The notes under the pieces are model-generated. The model was not told the DNA's origin and searched no databases. It saw nothing but the letters and a program-made list of their open reading frames with translations. The translations under genes and the position numbers were made by a program. From Datnioides undecimradiatus (Eukaryota; Chordata; Actinopteri; Lobotiformes; Datnioididae), in assembly GCA_008933995.1 (NCBI GenBank), contig WARS01000033.1, forward strand, positions 3,593,813-3,657,812: a stretch of 64,000 bases of DNA, read 5' to 3'. Each line of letters begins with the position of its first letter. Positions within the stretch are counted from its first letter, which is position 1. This document shows positions 39,101 to 49,543 of this stretch, one piece after another.

Positions 39101-42100
39101 ACTGTTTAACTGGGCTGTTAAGTGTCTCTCCACAGTAGCAAGTAAGAGCTGACAAATAACTGCTATGTCACAATAGTACTAATCATAAACCACAGATTGT
39201 GACAGCAGCACATGGAAGAAATGAGTTTTCTTCACTTTTAGTGAAAGAAATTCCTGTGAGGTCACCGGTGATGTTCAAGGATATTTATGGATTTTACTGG
39301 TGTTACCATCGCTACTGGTAATAACACCATACACAGCGAGTTCACAGGTAAGACCTGGAACACTAAAAAGAAGTTCAACCTGGGAACAGGAAGCTTCAGC
39401 AGTCAGGCAATCACACAAGTTTTAAAGTCACACACAGATTAGCCAAAACTTAAAGGTTCCCTGAAGACTTTTCTTGTAAACAAATAAAAGTTGCTTTTAT
39501 ATTTGTCATTACTCACCAAAAACCACTGTGTCTCTCATTTAAGGTAGATATCCTTCCTCCTAAAAGAGTAACAGCATTTTAAACCCTGTATCCATGTTTT
39601 TTAGCTTGTGTTCCTCTTCTTCTCTGCCTCTGTTTGCTCTCTGTTACCCTTCTCGATGCATTACCGCCAGTGGAATCCAAGGGAGACTATACCAGTACTA
39701 CGTCTTCTGTCAACCAAGTGTGCATATATGTGTCTTTTAACACAAGGCAAACAAAATGCAGGACAAAACCATCCCAGGTTACCTTTAATTGAAAGAGAAA
39801 ATGAATAGAAGCAGCAAAACTACCGCCATGCTCCCAGATCTTAGCAAATGATTCAATGAGTTATTGTTATTATCTTATCAACAACTGAAACAACAGTGAT
39901 GAGACAACAACAATACTACAAATTAACCAAGTTGTAATAAACAGTAATCATCCTTAAAGGGTGTGTAACACTTGACAAAATCAATAGATGGATGATTAAA
40001 CATTTTGAAGACTAGAAATACATCTTAACTAAAACTAATTGAAAGGATTGATTGATTGAGGACGGTGATCATCTATTTTGCATTCAGTTACTGTCAGGCA
40101 TTTCCTGAACACGTCAGACAGCCCCAAGTCTGTCAAATATTCTGTTTCCAACCGCACTGGAATCAAACATCACAACAATAATACATCTATATATGCTATA
40201 ATTGATATTTTTAACAATACATTCAGTTCAGTGTGACATTATCAGCAAAGAAGCTCTGAAAAGACACAGTTTGAGACTAGCTGGTAAACACAGTGGAGCA
40301 TTTAGCAGCTAAACATATCTGTTATCAATCAGATACTTCTCTTGGGAGATGGTGGCGACCAAAAACAGAGCTAAAAGAGAATGAATATTGGATTTATATT
40401 TAGCAGGTGGACACGAGCACGACTCCAAATGTAGCTCTGTAACAAATCAACATAACAGGAACCAAATTGTTCACGTTTTACTGCCCCAGACAGGACAGTA
40501 AAATAAAACTCAGTTATTACAGGTTTACAGACTCTGTATTGTATCCAGTTACCGTGTAACTCCACTGAAGACTGACAAGCTCCTGTAGTTTTTGCCAAAG
40601 GGTTCAACAGTTTGCTCACATCACAGCACTATGAGCAAGCACCAACCTGTGAATGAGGTACTCAGTATTGTACTACTGGCAACGTGCAATCTCACTGTTG
40701 ATCATGGTTCTGATGAAGAAGAAAGCACCGGAACCTGAAAAAATGGTGGAAGTGAACGTTTGAAGAATGGACAATGTTGAAAATGATCCAAGTGTTACCG
40801 TATTCTGAAGAATGAAGATTAATGTGACGCTGCCAGAGTTATTATTACATTCTACTGAAAATAACTAATAATAACAGAAAATATCCGCAATGAGTAACAT
40901 CATACACTCTGGTCTTTGGTAACCCGTGGGTTATAGCTATCAGTCAGGATTATTCATAATAATATATAAATATTGCTTGTTGACTTAAAACCAGTCAAAG
41001 TCCCACAGAAGGGACCCAGGCTTTACTTTGGCAGATTTCTGCACATTTTTAAAAGCTTTACAATAATCAGAACCAACTCACACTTGAGGCATTGTTGCTC
41101 TAACGACAACTGACGAGAGACTGGAACGAGTGAGACAGGACGACACGGAACAAAGTGCTCAGACCCTGCAACGCTGTGATCGTGATTTGGCCTTAATACA
41201 CAGCGGACCTGCTGCCAAGTGAGCCCCCAGGAGCCCTCTGTCATATACCTTTTCATGTGTACTATATCATTTATAGACATGATGCTGTCAATATGGAATC
41301 CTTCACGTATAGCTTGTCATTAGGAATTCATTTAACAAATAATTTATGTCAGAACAAAAATCCGCCTACAGATATCAGTTTGGAGATTCAGCAGAGAGCT
41401 GTAATGTTTTTCAGGAAACTGATAAGTTGTACTTTTACGAAAGACTCAGAATTTCAGTATGTGCGTGTGTGTTTAGATTTCCTTTTATTAGTCCCACACC
41501 GGGGAAATTTCACTCAATTTAGATAAAGAACATACAACACAGAGCAGAGCCAGTTCCTCCGGGTGTGGGTGGCACAGTGAAGTGTCATGCCTGTGTTTGT
41601 GCACGTGTGCGTATGAGGTCATGGGTAAATTACCTCTGCTCTCCTCTCCTTTAATCCTCAACCATGACATGGAAGTGCCTCCCATTTCCTCCTGGGCTGG
41701 TGACCGCTATCTCTGTGGTCTTTGGAAGTAACCTAACGTCACTGGCAACTGCCATGAAACTGACGGTGAAACCTCACTTTGGGTTAAAGGTTAGGGAAAC
41801 AATGGGCTAGTAGAACCTAACCGAGTTTGTGCTGTTTTACATGATTCACACACACGGGAGCATTAGCTTTGGAAACATTTCATGGGGTACACTGGGCTGC
41901 GGAAACAAAATATTTTTGAAAATAAAAAGTTTGTAATATACAAATACATAAATAATAAATAAACAAATGCACATTCTCATAAAACGGAAACAGAGAAAAA
42001 GATCCAGGTGGCAAATATGCACCAAGTATGCATATAGATTGTATTGGTACCCATGCTAATATATACATGCCTATACACATACATAACAATATCCATGCAG

Positions 42101-45100
42101 TACACATACTTCGCGAATGTTGAGTTGACACATTGAACGGTTGTTTGAACTTTGTTTGAATGTCCAGTTTGGTTTGTTTTGGTTCCAACACGACCGTTGT
42201 GTCCTGACCATCAACTTGAAAAACATTCTCCTTGGATGTTTCAGCAACGTCGAGAGATGACCTTACTCCTGAATTATTGAGCGATTCTGCTTCTTATGTG
42301 GAATCAGCTGCTTTCTACTTCCTTAAAACTGAATCGCAAATTGAGTCAAGTTGGACTTTGGTTGTTGGTACAAAGCAAAACAGCCTGCTGGGCGAAAGTC
42401 CTGTGCTTCACTCAAAGTTGCTGTTGCTGCATTCGTCAAAAACCAGCAGCACTGGTAACCAAATATGATGCTGGTGATTGGATGAGACAAAACAGACCAA
42501 TGGGTGGTACACCCTGATGAGTCCCTGCGTCTCAGAGAAGTATTTGGTTCTGGTCTAGATGACAGAGCTAGCTGCCAGTGACTGTTGTCTGGGCAGAAAA
42601 ATGAATTTACCTTCCTAGATGCTACTAATACAGCTCAGCTTCAGCTCTCTGCCACTCCTTGCCTTCTCTGTGAGCTACCAAAGCCACAACATCCAGATCT
42701 GTTTAAAGAATTATTTTCAGCAAAACCCACTGAACCCAGTTACACTGTTTGTTAGACCTGTGTGTATTTGTATTTGTAACAAGATACTGGGGTTTTCCTA
42801 GTTACTTCATTAGCATTTTATGGTCGACCTCTTGTTGTGATGGTTCCTGTTTGTCCATTGCACATGAGGTTTAAGTGCTGGCAGAGCATCTCTGTGTGTT
42901 ACAAGTCAGTTTATTTAATATGACGTAGAGGTTTTGTTACACATGAATCACCATGTCAGCGTGATTTAGTTGTGGAAATGACAAAGAGAGCCTACTAAGA
43001 TTTTTTTTTGGTTCAACATGTGCATTTAATCGAAGAAGTCATATGGCGCCTCTTGTTTGAGCACTGCAGGCTCTGTGTATGAATGTGTGTGTTTGGGAGA
43101 CTGGAAAGTGTTATGTCTTTTGAGCGTGAGGTCCATTACATACCATTGTTTCCACCATATTCTGTAGGTTCCAGCTGCAGTCGCCCCATGCACTCTTTTC
43201 ACTGCAGTGTACCATCAACATTCGGCCGTCTGCCGGACGGGTTTAATCTGTCACGCGTACCAGGAACCTCCGAGGCCTTCATGGGTCAGTCAAGGCGAAG
43301 CTGTGAAGTTTAACAAGTTTAAACAAAAGCACGGAGCAATATCCAATCAAAAACAAGACTGCGCTGAAAATGTTGTTAGTGGCACTAACACCAAACCTTG
43401 TCAAATTAACAGCATCCCATGGTTTTTCCTGGAACCAGCAGCAGGCTTTGATTCAGCAGAAACAAAAGGGTCTGGAGAGAAACCTCGATGTGGACATTAA
43501 AGATAGATATCAGAGAAAATATTTACTGAGACCAAGCAGCCTAGTTTTTGTTACCAGGCTGACTTCTTGTTAAGATTACAACTAAGTGCGTATGTCACTG
43601 TGTGGCACATCCATGCCACCCACTGCTTGGCGTCCTGACAAAGGTCCCAATCTTAAAGGCTGGACGGTAAAATAAAAACACAGAACTGATTATTTTGTTT
43701 CTACAGAGCGAACAAAGGTTTTCCTTCCCTGCACACCTCGGTCACATCCCCTCCACCCCATTCCATCCCACCACACCTCTTTCATGAGGGAAAATCAAGA
43801 GGCACTGAAATAGCATGGTGCCTACCACCTCTCTGGGTTGTGTGTGTAGTGCCTTGCTGTGGCATAAATATCTGTAATTACAGCGTTAAGACAGGTTTCA
43901 GGTCAGAATACAAATGCGGTTACTCATTTACATAATGATTTCTTTATGATTCTATAATGCACGGAAACATACGGTTCTCCCTGACTCACCCTGTGTCACT
44001 CAGGGAGGGAACCAATCGGATGTGATCGCATTGCTTCAGATCAACTCAATTAAAACTCCACCTAGAAACTGAGCAGCTCCAGCCATGAGAGGGCAGGTTT
44101 ACGTAACATCGCTCTTGTCACGTTTTGTTTCTACACCCTGCGGCTGGAGGAAGTGTGTCTGGCGCTCTTGTTCTGACTTTCCCTTCGAAGTCCAGTCACT
44201 TCCCCCCCCCGTGAGGAAAGTGGACGGCAGCCCTCTTCCTCGTCCGCAAGCCTCATCAACCTGAGGGATAACATGGAATCGCTTAAGAGTGATGACTGAT
44301 TTAGATTGAGCATAAGCTAGACATTGTGTCTCTACCTCTGCAGTGTCTGCCTTCCGAATCCATGAGTCAGTGCATCTCCTGGAAGGTGGGCTTTTTTTAG
44401 TTAATGTTTCTATTATTAAGCATTTGAAATTCTACTGTACATACAGTGAATAGCTCTTGGTGATCAGGAACAATTAGTAAGCACTTTACACAAGGTGAAA
44501 AATACCATTCTGAACTCAAAGTGCTCTTTAAGGCTGCATTAGTTGGTATTTTGGGGCTTTTTGAGGACTAGAGAACGAGCTGAAAACACACCACTGAGAC
44601 ATTTTCATCTGGTGAACTCTGCTTTGGCTGCCAACGAAGTCGCTCATTGTCGCACCAACAAAGTCTGGCTCTTCAGCTGCCAAACGCTCAGCTATACTAA
44701 GCAAATATTCAATGAATTTGTCTCTCTGCTATCTGGTGCAGTGCAGCTACCATGCACGGGGTTTGCCTGAGCTTAAAGTGACAAGCTTTAAGTGACAAGA
44801 GGCTAAATGTTCTACAGAGCTGCGGGGAACTGCAGAGCTGGGTGATAATCCTCTGTGTGTTTTGTCCATCCTAACATGTTGATTTATTGAACTGAATGCT
44901 CCGTCTGCTCTGGGTGCTGCAAGATCTAGCAGATCTATAGTATAGAGCCTACTGTTAGGTCAAGTTTACATTACAACAGCAACTATGTCACATTGTGTTA
45001 TGTGATTGTATGGTACGGTACGTGTAGTCTTCATCTGTAAAGTTCTTAATAAATAAAAACATATAACTTATAAATATAATTACAAGTCAACACTGGTGCT

Positions 45101-45427
45101 CAGCTGGGTTACATCTAACAGTAAGTTGACCACTTTATTTATTGGTAAGTGATGTTTGTTTTAGGGTCGTAGCTCTGAAGGTTTTAAATGACAAAATATT
45201 TTGTTTTTATCTTCTCTTTCATGCCAGTTGTCTTCATGAACTAAGTTATATAATCTAATTATTACTCCCATTACTGGAAGGTTTCTCAGCTTTTTAAATT
45301 CTAAATGTTTCCTATTAATTGTTTAGGGGTAATGCTGTTACAGGAATTTCATCTCAATCGAGAGAGGGAGGGGTCAGAAGAGGATTATAGGATTTTGCTC
45401 ATCCTCCTCTTATTAAAAGTTTATGCA
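36181..45427. other. Intergenic, no gene recognised
   Basis: About 9 kb upstream of the first thrombomodulin-like gene. A near-perfect palindrome centred on GGCC lies at 36767-36788. TTTATTAGTCCCACACCGGG at about 41485 resembles a widespread fish interspersed repeat. A poly-C run occurs at 44202-44210. Open frames, including the 198-codon one at 37603-38199, show no domain. Any enhancers for the thrombomodulin genes would be expected here, but none is identifiable by eye. Confidence 0.4.
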
Positions 45428-45513
45428 CCCGTGTGTTTTTGTGCGCCTGCGCGCGCGCGTTCTGTCTGCGTATACGTGCGTGTGCGTATGTATGTGTGTG
45501 TGTGTGTTTTGGT
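45428..45513. repeat. Alternating GT/CG tract upstream of thrombomodulin-like gene 1
   Basis: A run of imperfect GT, GCGCGCGCG and GTGTGTGT segments forms a long, mostly alternating purine-pyrimidine stretch ending about 100 bp before the TATA box at 45615. Such tracts can adopt Z-DNA under negative supercoiling. A regulatory effect is speculation. Confidence 0.75.
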
Positions 45514-45614
45514 GGGCAAGTCTCTTAGAGATAAGGATTTCTGGCAGAGTGAGGGTTGAGCAACAGGCCGGGAGAGGACTTCCTTCTTCCTCTGTGAAAA
45601 AACACTGAAGCTTT

Positions 45615-45621
45615 TATAAAT
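45615..45621 (+). promoter_or_regulatory. TATA box of thrombomodulin-like gene 1
   Basis: TATAAAT lies 95 bp before the ATG at 45710. A start site about 30 bp downstream (near 45645) would leave a 5' UTR of about 65 nt. The position mirrors that of the TATA box of the second gene. Confidence 0.65.
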
Positions 45622-45709
45622 TGGGACAGCTTACAGTGGCTGTATCAGCCTCAGATCGTCGAACGCAGAGTTTTAAACCCTCATCCGCAGCTTTTCTAAC
45701 CTCGACATT

Positions 45710-47296
45710 ATGACTCCGACCATTAATGCGCTGCTTCTTTGCGCGCTTTTCCTTTGCGCGCTTGAGGAAACGGTCCTCTCTCAGCACGGACATTGCACCG
45801 CGAATCAGTGTTCTGCGCTTTTCCAGGAGCCCAATGACTTTCTGGGCGCACAGAAACGCTGCTCAGAGTCTGGTGGAAAGTTATTTGCGACCAATTTTAA
45901 AGACGTAGATGGCATATCGAAGAGTCTACCCAGCGGGCTCAACGGTATGTACTGGCTGCACCTGGAAGGCATTCGCATGACAGCGGACCTCTGTCTCGCC
46001 ATCCTTTTGGCGACTGGACAGGACGTAATCGTGTGGTTGAAGCCGTGCAGCGAAAACCTGGACGGATTTCTGTGCCAGTACACGTTCAATGAGCCTTGCA
46101 GTGTCTTGCCGGTGGGCGCAAACGCGCAGGTGAGCTACACCACGCCCATGGGCTTCCAGGTGAACGATTCCGAAAAGTTTCCACCAGGAACCATCGCTGT
46201 CGCGGAAAAGGTTGGTGGTAAATATCTGGACTCGAAACACCTGTGTTTCTCCAGCAATTGGTTATCAGCTCCCTGGAACTGTGAGGTGCTGCGGGGCGGC
46301 TGTGAGCACAGCTGCAACTCCTCAGCCTGCGTCTGTGCATCGGGGCAAACTCTCCATCCCAATAAAGTCTCCTGCGTTGAAGATAATCCGAACGCCGAGT
46401 GCGCGCAGGATTGCCCGCAAGACATCGTCGCTCACGTGCCCGAGTGCAGCAAAGGCTACAGGCTGGCACCGGACGGGAAGAGCTGCGTGGACGTGAACGA
46501 GTGTGAGGAGGAGAGCCCGTGTACTGGTGAGGGCGAGGAGTGTGTGAACACGCAGGGACACTTCGAATGCACGTGCAGCGACGGCTTCGAGCCAGAAGAT
46601 GGAGCGTGCGTGAACATCACAATCTGTCAACTGTGTGAGCACATGCGGTGTGACAAATTCAACGGGGTTTATCAGTGCGTGTGTAAGAAGGGGTTCAGGG
46701 TGTCACCCCATAATCCCACCAAGTGTGAGATTCTCTGCACCGAGAGCAGCTGCCCAGCTTCATGCATCAAGAGCCAAGAGGAAAAGAAAAAGGACATGAT
46801 GCAGTGTTTCTGCCCCGAGGGTTACATCCTTGACATCAATGACGGCACAGCCAGTTGCACTGACATCGATGAATGCGTGATGGCCAACCAGTGTGATCAC
46901 AAGTGTGAAAATTTCTTCGGTGGGTACAGGTGTTTGTGCGATGAGGGCTATAAGCTGGACAAAGAGAGCAGGTGTTTGTCCATCACAGATGAGGGTGACG
47001 ATGACGATGGATCAGGCATGACCACTCAGCACCCCATACCAGCAAGCCCCCACCCAGCCATAACGCCCTCTTACATCAAGACCGGCAGCATCCTGGGCAT
47101 CGCCGTGTTCGTGGTGCTGTGCGTGGTGCCGCTCGCTTTCCTGGTGAATAACATTTCCAAGCGTTGCGGCAAGTTTGAGATTTCCACCCTCAAGCATCAC
47201 AACATTGACATTTTCTACCTGCACCAGGTGACCTCGGAGACGTATAAGAAGCTATCCTTCGACAAACAGTTTAAAAACGACCCGCAGATACTTTAG
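45710..47296 (+). CDS. Thrombomodulin-like receptor, divergent tandem copy 1
   Basis: Intronless, 528 residues. Signal peptide about 1-24, then a C-type-lectin-like domain, six EGF-like modules, an acidic Ser/Thr-Pro stretch, a transmembrane helix (about 461-479) and a 49-residue tail. EGF4-6 carry thrombomodulin signatures: SPHNPTKC, CPEGYILD and CTDIDEC. An acidic Asp4-Gly-Ser-Gly site near 430-436 suits chondroitin sulfate attachment. Oddities: the lectin domain lacks the usual GFQW...W long-loop block between WLHLEG and the GFLC end, and EGF2 has four cysteines instead of six. Human THBD is 575 residues and also intronless. Known role: thrombin binding by EGF5-6 and protein C activation with EGF4-6. 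EGF4-6 look intact here, so anticoagulant function is possible, but lectin-domain functions may be lost. CD93 is the main alternative; the EGF4-6 pattern favours thrombomodulin. Confidence 0.85.
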   Translation: MTPTINALLLCALFLCALEETVLSQHGHCTANQCSALFQEPNDFLGAQKRCSESGGKLFATNFKDVDGISKSLPSGLNGMYWLHLEGIRMTADLCLAILLATGQDVIVWLKPCSENLDGFLCQYTFNEPCSVLPVGANAQVSYTTPMGFQVNDSEKFPPGTIAVAEKVGGKYLDSKHLCFSSNWLSAPWNCEVLRGGCEHSCNSSACVCASGQTLHPNKVSCVEDNPNAECAQDCPQDIVAHVPECSKGYRLAPDGKSCVDVNECEEESPCTGEGEECVNTQGHFECTCSDGFEPEDGACVNITICQLCEHMRCDKFNGVYQCVCKKGFRVSPHNPTKCEILCTESSCPASCIKSQEEKKKDMMQCFCPEGYILDINDGTASCTDIDECVMANQCDHKCENFFGGYRCLCDEGYKLDKESRCLSITDEGDDDDGSGMTTQHPIPASPHPAITPSYIKTGSILGIAVFVVLCVVPLAFLVNNISKRCGKFEISTLKHHNIDIFYLHQVTSETYKKLSFDKQFKNDPQIL

Positions 47297-49230
47297 TCGC
47301 ACCTGCGAAGAAGTCTGCTGCTTTTCCACCGCCTTCAAGTGGCACAATGCGCTGTTTCCTCGCGGTCACATGCTGTAAATACAGTGCAATATAGCCATAG
47401 TGCAATGTAGATATAGGCCTTTAAAGATATGTTTGATGCTGTGTGAATGTATAATAGATACAGATTCTATATGGAATCGTTTTTATTTGCCTTATAGTCA
47501 AACTAGTTGCAGAAATGTTTTAAAAAACGAGGGTTGTTGAAGAATTTCTGAATTCTTAATTCCCTGTCAGTTGGGCCAATTTTTTGGAGGATGTTACTAA
47601 GAAGGTGATGGTACTAAAACGTTGGGACAGTCACTTCTGTCAAATTTAACGCAGCCACCTCACTATTTCAGCAATACACACCTTTGCTTTTGGTCAGGGT
47701 CCGATGAGTGACAAGATTCCCTCCTGATGGAGCCGCCTCCGTGCTCCATTTCACTCTGTGGCCGTCTACTGACACTGTAATCCCACCGCACTGCGCTGTG
47801 GTTATGTTCTCTGAAAAACAAAATCATGATCACATTTTTATTAAGCAAACACTGTGACATTCCACCCACTGGTTGTAATACACACTGTATGAGTGAACTA
47901 AGTAGAAACAGTAGGTTTTTTTATCTCCAGGTGAATTAACACTTTAAACTTTTTGTATATTGATATTCTGAATGTTCTTTAGTTAAGTGCACATTATTGA
48001 CTGGTGGTTTTATTTTGAAATATGCTACATGTTTATGAAGCTGTTATTGGATGTATCAGTTGCTATGGGAACACTTCCTGATGCCTACTAACCCGTGGCT
48101 GTGTGTAAACAGATCTTTATGGATCATCACAGACATAGACCTGTTCTGTACTGCCCAGAGTCCAGTGTATCTGTGAACGTCCAGATGTTCGCACTCGTGT
48201 TGGCTCACTTTAGAGACGAAGCCCACACCTGTGCTCCATCTGAACACTAAGTCATGACCTCTGCAACAGCTGGATCTGGAAACACAAGCCATTACACTGT
48301 GTTCCAAACAGTTCTGATCAGTGCCACTGGTTCATGTGCATCAGAATATTAGACATGTAGTGAAACACTCACAGCTGCCACTGATCCTTTCAGAGAGGTC
48401 GTATGTTCTTAACTCTTACTGCGCAACAAGTCGCTGATAGATGATCTGAACATGAATGTCAAAACTGTGCTGCTATGGGTCACATATATGAACACACATT
48501 TGCACATCACTCACATACAGCCAACCACTGCACGTCTGTACAACAGGCTTATTGTTTGATTTGTCGAGGGTCAGTATGTCACCACTGAGTGGTTAATTAA
48601 AAATTGAAAAGCTGTGTTTTGGGTTTTTTCCTTTGTCTTCAGTCCATGTCAGTTTTTTTGTTTTTTACATTTTAATGGATTGCACTTTGTTTAATTTATG
48701 TTTCCAGTCCTTATCCTCAATTTGACACTCAAACTGCAAAAGGCTTTTACACATGTACATTGATATCACTGCTTTTTTTTACTACTTAAGATGCTAAACC
48801 GGCTCTATTTCGGGCAATGCGTAAGTCTGGGATAAACAAGGTCCCTGTGTGTCAGCGCCTGAACAAATAATTACTGCATAAAAATGATGTGTAACAATAA
48901 GACACACTATGAATAAAAGAGGAGGTGTGAGGAGGCTCTCTGATCCCTGCTACTGCACGTCACTCTCAGGGCGTTGGCTGCGGCCCCTAATGCTACACAG
49001 AGACTTTAAGACATTAGATATATTTATTTTATTCCCTGTTGAACAAATACGATTTTTATGTTCTCAACCTTGTCCTTGTTTTGAGGACAATCTGCCTGAA
49101 ACAAGTAAATATGTGCTGTAAAGGTGTAATTACATCCCCAAACTGTCCGGGGATCAGACTTTAAGGATGTGAAGTCTGACCACTGGACCGCGCGAGCTAC
49201 TTAGACTGACATTTTGTGCAGAGTGGAGTT
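47297..49230. other. 3' UTR of copy 1 and intergenic spacer
   Basis: No coding frame of note. The first clear AATAAA after the stop is at 48912-48917, which would give a 3' UTR of about 1.6 kb; closer variant signals may be used instead. At 49135-49179 two hairpins follow each other without a gap: a 5-bp stem (TCCCC/GGGGA) and an 8-bp stem (TCAGACTT/AAGTCTGA). Confidence 0.45.
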
Positions 49231-49457
49231 AGGAGGGTGGGAGGGGCTACTGCGAATAGGGGGGCGTCGGGTAGATGCCCCTCATGCGTGCGCGCGGCTT
49301 CGGCTACGTACGTGCGTAAAAGCCGTGCGTAATTGAGGATGTGGTCCGCTTTGCGGAGGAAAAAGTTTATGAGGGAGCAGTGAGCGGAGCGGCAGGCTGT
49401 GTGGAAGCTTCTTCCTTCCTGCGCTGGGGCTGTAACATGGAGTTGGGGGGCTATAAA
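49231..49457 (+). promoter_or_regulatory. thbd: Promoter of thrombomodulin-like gene 2
   Basis: TATAAA at 49452-49457 lies 92 bp before the ATG. Upstream are GGGTGGGAGGGGC at about 49236-49247 and another G-rich box near 49259-49268, which are CACCC/Sp1/KLF-type sites on the reverse strand. Mammalian THBD is induced by KLF2 and KLF4 through such sites, so shear-stress control is a reasonable inference. The stretch is CpG-rich compared with its surroundings. Confidence 0.6.
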
Positions 49458-49543
49458 TGCGAGCGAACCATTGTCTCAAACAAACAAAGCTATAGACTGC
49501 TGGATCGCGCAGCAACTTAAACGGACAATACCGAGGTTCAAAC

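Noticed and set aside
45805..46642. Several antisense and shifted frames of about 90-130 codons within thrombomodulin copy 1
   Set aside because: They are shadows of a GC-rich coding sequence and have no domain or start context.
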